A stretch of DNA of 64,000 bases, from positions 1,240,001-1,304,000 of the forward strand of contig OY730169.1 of assembly GCA_963422465.1 (NCBI GenBank). Direction: 5' to 3'. Under the pieces are notes generated by a model that was not told the DNA's origin, made no database searches, and worked only from the letters and a program-made list of their open reading frames with translations. Numbering within the stretch: the first letter of the stretch is position 1; each line of letters opens with the position of its first letter. The translations under genes and the position numbers were made by a program. Below, in pieces: positions 53,639 through 64,000 of the stretch. The stretch is from Lichina pygmaea. Its lineage: Eukaryota > Ascomycota > Lichinomycetes > Lichinales > Lichinaceae.

Positions 53639-54192
53639 ATACTCTGACATTACAGTATTGTTGACAAGAATAACCCGCCACACGTGACATGTCTGTACGT
53701 ACTGTACATGGCACTACCTATGTCAGTCTACTTGTCCAGTCGACAAGCAGTCAAAGCAGAACATGTTCTTACAAGCCAGTCACATCAGCCTACCACGAGT
53801 ATATTATCCAGTGACAATGTCCAGTTTCACAATCATCATCATGGTCATGGTCATGGTCATGGTCATGGTCATGGTCATGGTCATGGTCATGGTCATGGTC
53901 ATGGTCATGGTCATGGTCATGGTCATGGTCATGGTCATGGTCATGGTCATGGTCGTGCTGATCATGATCATCCATGAACCTTACGCACATGTCAAGAGAT
54001 AGACTTGACGTCGTTTGCCCTTCTGACGATGGAGCCAACTCATGACCTAGAGGTGTCGCGAACTTTGGACTGGATGATTCGGAGAAGAGAGAAGCGTTGC
54101 TCTAGCTCTACCGTGTTCGGTTCGGGAGCAAGTGGGATTCGACGATTCGACCGTCCGTCTCGGTAGCTAGCTGCCCCGCGGCACGTCCGGGA
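52846..54192. other. gene-free spacer, GTAC-rich and repetitive
   Basis: No gene is supported. It has ACGTACTTTGTAC-type words (53080-53420), a CACCCAACACTCACCACCC repeat (about 53526-53570), a C run of about 30 (53608-53637) and (ATGGTC)19 at 53841-53954. Confidence 0.65.
53841..53954. repeat. (ATGGTC)19 hexanucleotide satellite
   Basis: Nineteen perfect, uninterrupted 6-bp units (114 bp). On the minus strand it reads as alternating His-Asp, on the plus strand as Met-Val, Gly-His or Trp-Ser type dipeptides. It is not judged coding. Confidence 0.95.
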
Positions 54193-55096
54193 TCAGACGG
54201 CGCGAGCGACGGCCCTCAGTCGCACGTAGTTGAGCGACAAGACGCCCTCGGCCTGCTCACAGTCTCTGGTGCACACGGGCCGTAATACCCGGCAGGCTTC
54301 CCGGACGGCCGCCTCCCTCGCGTCGGCACGCTCGATGGCATCCAAGAAGCTTGCGCCCATCAGCCTGATCCACCCCTCGAGCCCTCCTCCGTCGCGGCTC
54401 GTCAGCCGTGTGGGCCGCCACTCGGTCTCGAGACGCAAGACCTCGAACGAGGCCTCCTGCAGCGCCTTCCTGGTCCAGTCTTCGCTCGCGAAGAACCACG
54501 GGCAGCTGTCGCTGACCTGCTCGATGCTGAGACCCTGGTGCATGACCGCCGCGCGTAGAGCCGTGTGGGCCTCGGCCACGTTGCCGTGGCCTCCCATCTC
54601 GAAGACGAGGAGGCCGCCGGCTTTCAGCGCCGAGCGCGCGGCGCCGAAGACGGCAGACCTCGTCGACGGCGATCGGAGGATCCAATGCAAGGCCGCATTT
54701 GAGAAGACCTTGTCGAACTGGCCTTGCACGCCGTCGGCGTATTCGTCCTTGATGTGCCGGCAGTCGACGACCTTGAACTGACAGTTGCGTACGTCGCCGA
54801 ACCTGCTCTGGGCTGCCGCGATCATGGAAGGGGACGAGTCGAGCCCGACCACGGACCGGCTCCGCCGAGCAATCTCGGCCGTGAGAACGCCATCGCCGCA
54901 GCCGAGGTCCAGAATGCGATCGACCGGTTGTGGATCGAGACAGCCAACGACGGCCGACGTGAGCTGTGGGACAAAGTCGGCTGAAGCAGCGTACGCCTGG
55001 CTCCTGTTGGCTCGGTGCCCGAGGATTGAGACGGCCGGAGTGTCTACCTACCTCGCCCGACCAGTGGTCCTTGGCCTTGACGCCAACGTTCGCCAT
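54193..55096 (-). CDS. class I SAM-dependent methyltransferase
   Basis: Two exons, 55096-55052 and 54996-54193, give 282 residues. The 55-bp intron (GTAGGT...CAG) joins DHWSGE|AYAASADFVPQL. The SAM-binding motif I is DRILDLGCGDGVLTAEI (residues about 41-57), followed by motif II VVGLDSSPSMI and the post-motif FDKVFSNAALHWI. It ends with a compact C-terminal domain. The arrangement (motif I, GLDSSPSMI, SNAALHW) is that of small-molecule methyltransferases related to trans-aconitate methyltransferase. The substrate cannot be told. The protein is soluble with no targeting signal. It stands between the phosphoesterase and the Zn2Cys6 regulator, all on the minus strand, without signs of a biosynthetic cluster. 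Confidence 0.88.
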
Positions 55097-55433
55097 TGCT
55101 GTTGAATGAGGGCAAGACCGTTCCTCCAGATCTGGCCGTTTAAGAGCCTCCTCCCGAGAGGATCCGATATCGGACCCGATCTCTAAAAGTTCTCAACACG
55201 TCGTGTACGACCGGGAGAGGCCATGGTAGCGCGGCAGAGATGCAGCCTCGTGAAGACGTTGGGCCTGTACCGTATCCGACATCGGCCGAACCGAGAGAGC
55301 CATGCCTGTGTGCGGTCGCTGACCTGTGGACCTTATGAGGAGCTTGGTGTAGACGCTTTGCGGATGGAGGCCCCGACAAGTCCTGCGTAATCCGGAACCA
55401 CGGCTATTTCAGCAAGGCCCATGACTATGAAGC
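55097..55433. other. short spacer
   Basis: Promoter of the methyltransferase and 3' UTR of the regulator. No gene is seen. Confidence 0.6.
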
Positions 55434-56468
55434 TCACTCGTACACGCTGCACGCGCTTTCGTCGGGCGAGCGCATGGGCGATGGAGACTCGTCGAACAGG
55501 CTGTTCGTCGGCGCCGGGGTCGCCGTTCGACTGTAGTCAGACGACGCCGAGGTCGATGGCGAGGCGAGCCTTGAGCGTGGGCCCGGCGATGGCTGACGGA
55601 CGGCCGCTGTCGAGGCCGAGGCCGACGTCGCAGTCGGAACCGGCAGAGGCGTCCCGTTGCGACAGCCGTCCTTGGCGTAGAGATCAAAGGTCCGAAACGG
55701 GGACGAAAGCGACGGCTTCCGTTCGAGGTTCTGGAGCATCTTGGTCGACCGGTCCAGTGTCGCCAGCGCGAAGATCATGAACCGAGCCCACTTTGCGCTG
55801 ACGCTCAAGGTCCAGCGATACTCGGCCAGCCGATGGCGGTAGAAGTCGGCCTCCAGCTCGGACGGCGCCGTGGCGAGCAGTAGGCCGCCAAAGGTACCGA
55901 TCAGCGCAAAGTTCACCTTGGAGGCCGAGTACCAGAACGCCTGCAGATTTTCGGCCTTGAGCCGGTTGACAAAGTCCATGGCCGAGATCAGCCGGGTCTT
56001 GGCCGCGGACCGACAGATGTGCACGAGGTACGGATCGGTCAGGGACGGGTCCAACGAATGCACGATCCGCCGATGGAGGGTGATCTCGGTGGCGAAGTAG
56101 GCTAGGTGGAGGGAGCCTTTTGGATGCAGACGCGGGTAAGCCTCGACCGACGCACGGTTCTCGACGATCAGAGGGGGGGGGAAGAAAGAGATGGAAAGAG
56201 GACAGGAGATTTCACCCACCAAGCACCGAAAAGTTCTTTCCTCTCGCACGATCCATGCGAAGACACGGGGGCAGTCGAGCGAACCACTCCTTCAGCTTGA
56301 GCTGAACCGGTTTGGCCCGCTCCAGCACCATCCTGGTGCCTTCCTTGCCCGCGTTCCCAACCTCGTGGATGGCCTGCAAGGTGTAGAAGGTGTCGAGCAC
56401 GTCCGACAAGATGGCCGAGAGCGCGGTCATCTGGCCGAAGACGAGCCCCGGCGGCTCCCCGTCGTCAT

Positions 56469-56508
<40 letters not shown>

Positions 56509-57444
56509 CGCGATGGCGTCATGACGATCCGACGGCGGCGGATCTGGCTCGAAGTCCTCGTCGACCAGGATCCCGACGGCCCAGTTCGCGCGGACCAGAT
56601 GCGAAGGCCGGCCGTGTACGAGGGCACCCCATTTGTCCTGCACGAACAAGGCCCAGGCGACCCGCTTCCGGAGAGCACGCTCCCAACGCGGCACCTCGTC
56701 CCAGGCGGACGGGTCGAGATGCAGGCCCAGATCTTGGCCGACGGCGACGAGCCTGGCGGTCATGGCCCACGTCTCGCCGTCGGACCGCTGCAGCATCAGG
56801 AGACCGGCCTGAACGGCGGAGAGGTCCGGTCGCTGCAGGGCCCACTCGAGGCAACCGAAGGCCAAGGCCTCGAGCGAGCCGACGTCGGGCGAGGCTCGGC
56901 GTCGGACGCGAACGTCGCTATCCCACCAGCTCAGGCCGAGGAGGTAGACGGCCGCGAGCAGCGCCGGCGGCGTGTCGGACGGCGACCGCCGATGACGGGC
57001 CACAAAGTCCCTCGCCTCGAGCACGGGGAAGTGCGGATGGACAGAGGCCATGTAGAGCTCGATCAGGATCGGGCCGCAGGGAGCGACGACGTCCTCGACG
57101 TCCTTCAGCCACCTGCGGGCGGCGTAGCGGTAGCCTTGATAGGAGTCGCCGTCGGCTTGCACCAGGAAGCGATCCGACCGACCCAAGCGGCAAAAGCTCC
57201 CGTGGAAACCGCCGAACGCGATGGCTTCGGCACCGCCCTCGTCGACATCGGGCCAGCCCTGCGGATCGCACAGGTTCCAAAGGGGCGACTCGATCTGCGT
57301 CGTCGCACCAACGTACCGGACGGGTCCCCGGGCCATGATGCTGGGCCGATCCAACTCCTCGGCCAACAAGCTCACGTCCCTAGTCCCAGCGGACGCCGCA
57401 GCTTGGCTCGACGACAGCGAGGCGGTCGAGGGCGAGACTGGAAG

Positions 57445-57505
<61 letters not shown>

Positions 57506-58019
57506 CCCAGCTCCTTGGCGGCGGACACAAGCGAAGACCTGGAACAGCCGCTGATGGCGACCCGTCAGCCTTCCCCACATAATCAGAGCATCGCACGTTT
57601 CGAAAGGCCCGAGCCAAGGCTTGCCTTCTTTTGCCGCTGGCGACATCGGCGCCCTCGCTCTGCGCCCTCCGCTTTCGAGGCAGCGGGTTCTCGACAAAGG
57701 TACATGGATGTTTGTGCATGCGACACGACGCGCAGACGGGTCCGTCGTCGAGCATGGCGCATCGTGTCTTGCGCCTCCGACAGGCGTCGCACGGGCGGTC
57801 CCTGCGTGGAGATTGAGTGGTAGGTGCACATGCCGTCAGAGGAGAGCCGGCCGAACCTTTCGACACGGCAGTCTTCGCCGAGGTCGTCGTGGTCGCCGAA
57901 CGCTCGAACGCCGCCGTCGTCCTCCTTGGCTCCGGTTGCGGGCTGTCTCGCGCCATAGACCCCGGACGCATGGGCGGCGCCGGCGCGACAGTAGTCTGAA
58001 CGGCGGTGATGGCGGCCAT
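55434..58019 (-). CDS. Zn2Cys6 fungal transcription factor (Dal81/TamA-like)
   Basis: At least three exons. Exon 1 (from 58019) carries the binuclear cluster C77, C80, C87, C96, C99, C106 (RPCDACRRRKTRCAML...). A basic linker follows (PLPRKRRAQSEG). The fungal transcription factor domain is in 57430-56300 (YVGATTQIESPLWNLCDP, IELYMASVHPHFPVLEARDF, YLLGLSWWDSDVRV, WALFVQDKWGALVHGRPSHL). The last part (56249-55434 region) holds LHLAYFATEITLHRRIVHSL and a Ser/Pro-rich tail. The segment between cluster and core contains a CAG repeat (about 57445-57504) read as about 20 Gln in the frame of the core, or Ser in the frame of the zinc cluster. I could not find a clean splice join there, nor between 56260 and 56150. 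A DGDGDGDGDGDGDDDDG run lies near residue 380. Dal81/TamA-type proteins co-activate nitrogen-source genes; this assignment is tentative. Confidence 0.8.
57445..57504 (-). repeat. CAG/CAA trinucleotide repeat (about 20 units) in the regulator gene
   Basis: Three CAA and seventeen CAG units on the minus strand. Coding as poly-Gln or poly-Ser, or intronic, depending on the unresolved splice join. Confidence 0.9.
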
Positions 58020-60841
58020 GGCGAGCGTCTATCTTGGCCGGGGACTAGCTCGGTTCACCGGCTGCGGGGCCTGTCTACGTCTTGGAAGACGCAAGCGCCC
58101 CGTAGGAATCTCGCAACCGATCAAGCTATGACGACGATCGGACTCCCAAGGCAGGTTTCGGTTCGGGGCCGCCAAGGGCGGAGACGGCTCGAATCGTGTG
58201 TCGCATACAGCTTCTGCGCTGGAAGACGGTCGGATCGTCAGCCCGATTCGACGCCAGAAGGCAGTGCGGCCGAAGACCAGACCGACGAGCAGCACATGCG
58301 AAAGGCTTCTTCGACGCTCGAGAACGCGACCGACGACGAATTGCCTTGTGCGACGATCTGAGAACAGGAACCGGACCAGTACCGGTCGGCATGGCAGTAT
58401 CAACGGAGATGTATGTCCGAGCCGGTGGTCCTTGCCTCGAACGACATGTCACCACGAAAGGTGACCTCGACTGGACGCACGTCAAGCCGGGACCCGGACG
58501 TCGGACGAGACGAGAGACGCCATGGAGCGGCCAGATCCAATAGGACAGCGCTGGCATGACGCCGATCGGTCAGATCCCTCGGGGAGACAGGACCGCCGGC
58601 CGACTTGCAGCCAGTCACGCTTCGTCGATACGGCGCCGAGGTCTGTCTCGGTCGTTTCTGGCATGGCATGTCACCCCCACCGGCGTTCGCCGGCCGTCCG
58701 CGGCCCCACCATCAGGACGAGCGTGGGGAGAGCGATGGTCGTTGCGTCTGACGGCGGAGTGGCACGAGTGGGTACGAAGTGGACGATCATGGCCGGTGAT
58801 AATTGGCGAGGCAAGGTGATTGTCGCAACGATATCTGGAAGCGGCGGTCCTGTCGCATGGTCAGTGTGACACAAAAACTCCGTACTTCCGTAGATGTAGA
58901 CGTACATACATACGGTACGTACGAAGATGTCTGGTGAGCTGTCCACTTGCCGTCACCCGAGAGGCCCGTCATCCCTCTTCGTGTTGCAGAAACGTAAGAT
59001 CAATCATCGGAGAAAGCGGTGAGCAGGAAGCAACAAAGATGATTTCGATGGAGCACAGTCCCCACTGCCACTGCCGGTGCTCTTTGATGTACGAATCACC
59101 ATGTTAGGGGCAGCTTCAACTTCGGTTTCGGTTTCAGCAACACTTCTCACAACAACGAAACATCATTTACTTCCCCCACTCTGTCGACGAGAGCAGGAAA
59201 GCGGGAACGAAAAGAAAGCAGGTGCAGCTCGATGGCGTCCGATTGTGTGACGTATGTTTTTAGGTGACAGTTGACCCTGCTTGGCATGAATACCACGTGA
59301 CGTGATCGTCAGGCTCCACTTCTTACGTAATACGTCCGTACATGCCCTCCCACTACCCTCTACTCGTAGTCTACTCGTAGTGACCCTCGTGCCCCGACAG
59401 TGGGGCGACGAATATCTACGCACCCCTTCGGGTCATAAATACCTGATCGCTGGGCTCTCTAGCAATAATCAGTTTTTCCGATCGTCCAACTGCGAGTACT
59501 ATTGCTAGTCAGCTGAGCAACTGCGTACTTGCGACGGCGGAGGATGGGTGGATTTCTGTCGTCTTACGTAACGTACCGTAGGGTGTCAACCGCTGTGAAC
59601 AAAGCTGCGATGTCCGACAAAGGTTGAGTTCCCAGAGTCGCATCAACTGCTGTTCTTCCGTCGAACATCGCTTGGCAACGTTCAATGTACGTTTCAGGTC
59701 GCCCTTCTTTCCGTCCATCACGTACGAGTACGAGCTCGTACAGAAGTACGGAATCCGTACGGAGCTACGTATGTACGTACTTCCGTACGGAGTACTTCCG
59801 TACCCTATTACGTAACGTAGTTTCCTGATCACCCGTACTCCGTACGTACTCGTAGACAGCGCACTCAAACAGAAAGGCGCGAAATACGTACGAAGGTACG
59901 TACTGCATGTACCTTACAGTACGTACAGTAATTACAAGTACTGTCCCACTGGCACATCACCACTCTGCCAAGTACGGTACGTACGGCAAAAGTGGTGCCA
60001 CCACTCCCCTCAGCGACAGTCATTTTCGCAGCGTTCGAGTACCGACGGTACCCAATTCGTAGATGAGCAACCTCGCCCTTTCGTCTCCTACGGTACGTAA
60101 CGATTGGCGGGGGGAGTGGCAACTTTAGCGGACAACAATCGAGGGCGACGACGACGACAACGGAGTCAACATCATACCTCCTTGCCGTCGGCTCTCTACC
60201 GTCCCCCCTCGCGATTCTGTTGCTGCGTACTAGGTTTGTGTACGATGGAGGCTCCGTTACGGCCATATGCGAAAACTCGACGAGTGCTCTTGGATGCTCA
60301 ACCGTGACAACCAGGTTCGGCAACGTCGTGCCACCGACGAATGATCGTAAAAGTTCGTGACGACGATCAATCGCCGACGAGATCTAATATGCACATTTCA
60401 CACGTAAAGAGACAGGTCTAGCAGTGGTATAGTCGAGGAAAACAGAGTTGTTGTATGACCGGACATGCAGATGATGGGAGCAGCAAACAGAGATGGAGAT
60501 CCGGATCTACGCAACTGCGCATGAGAGGGCAACGACCCCACGCGTGCGCGAGCTCGAGAGGACAGGAAGCGAGGAAATCCGATCGCCCCAAACCCCGTTC
60601 CCAAAGCAAAAGGCGCATCCATCCGGTTCGCCGTCGATGTTGTTCATGTTGATGATGACGAGACGCCGACGACAGTCGCCGCGATCCCCAAGCCTCATCG
60701 CGATCACCGTCGTCGCCACGGCGACCGCATTGGATCACCCAAGGCGCCGAGCGGGCAGGAGGATAACAAGGGAGGGAGAGGGAAGGAGAGAGAGGAGACA
60801 AGCGGCGCGAGAGGAGGAGGAGGATGAGCGGAAAGAGCGCA
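58020..60841. other. large gene-free stretch
   Basis: 2.8 kb without a supported gene. The left part is GC-rich with only short Arg-rich frames; the 5' UTR and promoter of the regulator should be at its left end. From about 59540 to 60100 it is packed with ACGTAC, GGTACG and TTCCGTAC words. The right end is the 3' region of the sugar transporter. A small conserved gene could be hidden here but nothing supports one. Confidence 0.55.
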
Positions 60842-62537
60842 CTACTTCTCGTGGTGTAGACCGTCGTCGTGCGTGACGCTGCGCTTGCGGTAGGCGTTGG
60901 ACTCGAGGTCGGCCAACGACTGGACGCGACCGTCGACACCCGTGTCGCGCACCTCCTGGAAGCTGACGGTCGGGACGAAGCCGGGCGACTGCCAAGCCTT
61001 GCCGACCTTGCTGTAGAGCTCGTCCACCTGCTCGAGCGAGAGGCCCTTGGTCTCGTAGATCATGGTGAAGACAAAGGCCATGCAGACGAAGCAGAAGGTG
61101 CCCCAGATGAAGAAGACCTTGACGCCGAGGTTCGCGTTGCCGTCCCCGCCGCGGACGAGGTAGGGGGTCGAGTAGGCGATGGCGAAGTTGAGCAGCCAGT
61201 TGGTGGCGGTGGTCATCGAGAGCGACTTGGCGCGCACCTTGAGCGGGAAGAGCTCGCCGGTGACGACCCAGGCGACCGGACCCCAGGAACAGGCGAAGAA
61301 GAAGATGTAGAAGCACACGAAGGCGATGAGGACCTTGTTCGCGGTGACGGAGCCGGTCGTGACGCCGACGATGGCGACGATGTACTGGCAGACGCACATG
61401 CCGACGGCGCCGAACAGGAGCAGCGGACGTCGTCCCCACTTCTCGACCAGGTACAGACCCGGGAAGGTCGAGACGACGTTGACGATGTTGACGATGAGGG
61501 CCGTCGTGAAGGGGTTCTCGATGCCGGAATTCTTGAAGAACTCGGTGCCGTAGTCTGCAGGCGCGCCAGTCAGCCGAGGCTCCTTCCGCGACGCAGAAGA
61601 TGTAGGACGCCCGAGACGGCGGCGGAGGCGGATGAGGAGGAGGAGGAGGAGGAGGAGGACGCACAGAAGATGAAGTTGACACCGGTCAACTGCTGCAGGG
61701 CCTGCAGGAGGCAACCGGTGGCGAGACGCTTGCCGAGGGTGCCCTTGACGGTGTCGAGGTAGGTGGCCTTGCCGAGGCTGAGCTCGTACAGGTGGTTCGC
61801 CTCGATCTCGGCGAGCTCCTCGATCAGGGACGGGTGGCTGACGTCGAGGCGTCGCAGGCGCGAGAGGGACTTGGCCGCCATCTCGGGCTTGCCCCGCTTG
61901 ATGAGGAAGCGCGGCGTCTCGGGCAGGATGAGCATGCCGACGACGAGGATGATGGACCAGGCGAACTGGACGGCGATGGGGACGCGGTACGAGCCCGTGT
62001 CGTTTCGGTCCTTGGACGCGTTGTTGACGATGGCCGCGAGCATGAGGCCGATGGTGATGGCGAGCTGGTAGCAGCCGACGATGGTGCCGCGGATCCACTT
62101 GGGCGCCGTCTCGGACTGGTACAGCGGGATCAGGGCCGAGATGATGCCGACGCCGAAGCCGGCGAAGAAGCGGCCGGCGAGGAACATGGGGATGGCCGTG
62201 GCGACGGTCTGGAGCACGACGCCGAGGTCGAAGACGGCGTTGGCCGCGATGAGCCCCCATCGACGGCCCAGCAGGTCACCCGTGGGCGAGGCCGTCAGGG
62301 CCCCGAGGAAAGTACCGGCCGAGAGGATCGAGACGATGGCGGAGGACTGGCTGGGCGAGACGTCCGGCAGGCCGTCCTTCTCGTTGACGTAGCCGGTCGA
62401 GAACAACCGGCGCCAGTACAGCATCGGGAGGATGCCACCGATCGTGCCCGTGTCATACCTGTCGAGCCGGCGAGCGGGCAGCGGTCAGCCTTCGATCCGT
62501 CTTCTCTGCCTTCCGGCGGGCTCTCTTCCATCATCTT

Positions 62538-62572
<35 letters not shown>

Positions 62573-62731
62573 AGCCTCGGCCGGGCGTGGCGTGGCGACG
62601 CGGAGGAGAGAGCACCGAGAGCGAGGGACGTACCCGTAGAGCACACCACCAAAGGCGACGAAGAGACCGATGATGATGGCCGGCGCCGCCGAGCCGGCCA
62701 CATTTTCGGGCTTCTTGATGGTCAAACCCAT
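60842..62731 (-). CDS. monosaccharide (hexose) transporter, major facilitator superfamily
   Basis: Three exons, 62731-62634, 62458-61665 and 61554-60842, give 534 residues. Introns are 175 bp (GTACGT...CAG) and 110 bp (GTGCGT...CAG). The joins rebuild GGVLYG|YDTGTIGG and TGVNFIF|YYGTEFF. Family motifs in order: GDLLGRRWG after helix 2, the signature RFFAGFGVGIISALIPLYQS, PETPRFLIKRGK before the central loop, QQLTGVNFI in helix 7, GRRPLLLFG, and PETKG-like YETKGLSLEQVDELY after helix 12. Twelve helices, both ends cytosolic. The start MGLTIKKPENVAGSAAP and the length match ascomycete glucose transporters and sensors of the RCO-3/MstA/HGT-1 group. Whether it is a transporter or a sensor cannot be told; the C-terminal tail is short, against a yeast Snf3-type sensor. 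Both introns hold trinucleotide microsatellites. Confidence 0.93.
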
Positions 62732-64000
62732 GGTGTCGGTTTGAGAGACCTAGGAGCGGCCGAAAGGCCTGTCGCTGTCGTTGTCGTTGGCTGTCGGGTG
62801 GTGAGGCACCGAGTCGTCGATCAAGCTCCGATACACCCTACCGACTCTCTAACGGGCGAAGCCCTATCCCAGGATCGTGCGTCAGGCTGGACGGTGAGGG
62901 AGGGAGGGAAAGGGAGGGCCCGAGAGACGACGATGGATGTGGGGGAAGAAGGAAGGAACGAGGTCGAAGGTGAAGACAGAATCCGGGGGGGGGGGGACAA
63001 AGGGGAGCATTTATCTCTTTCCCTCGGGCACACCAACGTCACCAACGCGCGCACACACAAACGCAACTCACGGGGAACACACAAACTCACTCGCACTCAC
63101 ACTCACACAGTCGGGCCACAGCGCAGATGTCAGTGCGCACGCACCATCCAGCGTGATGAGAAGACGAAACGAGAGACGAAGGACCTGGACGAGAAGAGGG
63201 GATTAGGCTTCCAACTGGACGAGAGGGTCCCTCGTATTCTGGCCCACGACGGAAGGATGTGCCGGGGGGGGGGGGGGGGTGTGGAGGCAATCGATGTGGT
63301 GAACGAATGGGCTTGGCCGGTGAGGACGAGCTCGAGCTCTCAGGGCTCAGTCGGGGCTCGCCGGGATGGCCCCGGTCGTCGTCGCAGTTGCGCGCAGCGG
63401 TACGTCACGTACTGGTACGCCGAGAACTAGGCGGTCACGGTATTGCTGGGTACGGGCGATGGCGGGGTGCAGATTCCGGTGCCGGTGCCGGTGCCGGTGC
63501 TGGTGCTGGTGCTGGTGCTGGCGCTGGTGTTGGCGCCGGTGTTGGTGCTGCCGGTGCTGCCGGTGCTGCCGGTGAGGCCGCTGGAGCTCCAGGGTCGTTG
63601 TAGCCTAGCGACGAGGCTGATGCTAGGCGCGAGGCGACCCGGAAGAAGAAATTTCAACGGCTTGCTTCGTGGATGGAAGGTTTTCGATTTTCGAATCGAC
63701 GAAATTTGGATTTCCGGGGTGCGGGGTTAGGTAGAGAGACGGGTGGGGGTCGCGCCAATCGGACCGCGCAAACGAATAGGGCTTCTGCTTGCGGTAGGCT
63801 GTCGGCGTTAGACTAGGCGGTAGAAGGTGCGGGAGAAAAGGGAGAAGGAAGCTAATTGCTGTAGCGCTGCAGTGCGTCGTCGGGGCTAACCCACCGGAGT
63901 AAACGCCCGCTGCGGGGCTGCCGTGGCACTGGCGCCCGCCGCGCCGTAGGCATGCACGGCACCGGCGACGGCGACGGCGACGGCGACGTCGGGGAGCGGG
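62732..64000. other. promoter of the sugar transporter and low-complexity sequence
   Basis: Upstream region of the transporter. It contains G runs (about 62986-62997 and 63259-63272), a CACTCACACTCACAC stretch (about 63094-63108) and a GGTGCCGGTGCTGG-type hexamer/trimer tract (63476-63575). At the very end is (GGCGAC)n (63962-63988). No gene is supported up to the window edge. Confidence 0.65.
63476..63575. repeat. GGTGCC/GGTGCT hexanucleotide tract
   Basis: Imperfect tandem of about 100 bp made of GGTGCCGGTGCTGGTGCTGG-type units. Frames through it give Gly-Ala or Val-Pro/Val-Leu runs; not considered coding. Confidence 0.85.

Noticed and set aside
52844-53647. 267-residue plus-strand gene
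   Set aside because: Passes through GTAC-rich spacer and a C run giving a poly-Pro end; it starts antisense to the phosphoesterase 5' end. No domain.
53763-54038. His-Asp or Met-Val repeat proteins across the (ATGGTC)19 array
   Set aside because: Any frame through a hexamer satellite stays open; the flanks show no gene features.
60735-62673. long frames on both strands overlapping the sugar transporter
   Set aside because: Shadows in other frames. Only the spliced minus-strand model shows the transporter motifs in order.

Overview
The window looks like nuclear DNA of a filamentous ascomycete (Pezizomycotina). Its genes are GC- and CpG-rich and carry short GT-AG introns of about 55-175 bp. 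The protein families are typical of these fungi: a Zn2Cys6 regulator, a Zrc1-type CDF transporter, a monosaccharide transporter, a spartin/senescence protein and a Ted1/Cdc1 phosphoesterase. The mobile elements are also fungal: Ty3/Gypsy elements, a Tad-like LINE, a tRNA-type SINE and palindromic TIR elements. I saw no rRNA gene, functional tRNA gene or CRISPR array.

Layout. 1-6.2 kb: a Gypsy fossil cut by the window edge, a SINE inserted in its LTR, then degenerate long-TIR elements. 7.2-12.1 kb: an F-box gene and a four-helix membrane protein gene. 13.0-28.4 kb: a stack of nested transposons. A short TIR element was hit by a LINE, and the LINE was then hit by a chimeric retroelement (MINE-like architecture) and by a second Gypsy element. 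A second, inverted copy of the TIR element next to it shows what the empty site looked like. 29.0-29.8 kb: another long-TIR element. 30.4-35.9 kb: a short-chain dehydrogenase and a secreted or membrane protein sharing a divergent promoter, then a trypsin-fold protein that seems to lack its catalytic histidine. 36.2-38.1 kb: two palindromic TIR elements back to back, one with a pogo/psq-type helix-turn-helix remnant. 38.1-62.7 kb: an ordinary gene island (spartin-like, acyl-CoA dehydrogenase, zinc transporter, an unknown protein, Ted1/Cdc1-like phosphoesterase, methyltransferase, Zn2Cys6 regulator, monosaccharide transporter). Its spacers are rich in GTAC words and microsatellites.

The host genes do not form a recognisable cluster or pathway. 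Two of them (SDR and acyl-CoA dehydrogenase) belong to branched-chain acyl-CoA breakdown in mitochondria but lie 10 kb apart. The most interesting material is in the transposons: a SINE that shares its 3' tail with the local LINE, a chimeric retroelement, a plus-strand Zn2Cys6-like coding remnant inside a Gypsy element, and CpG-focused decay of repeats against CpG-rich genes. Exon joins were worked out by eye from splice signals and reading frame. They are exact where stated and marked unresolved elsewhere.
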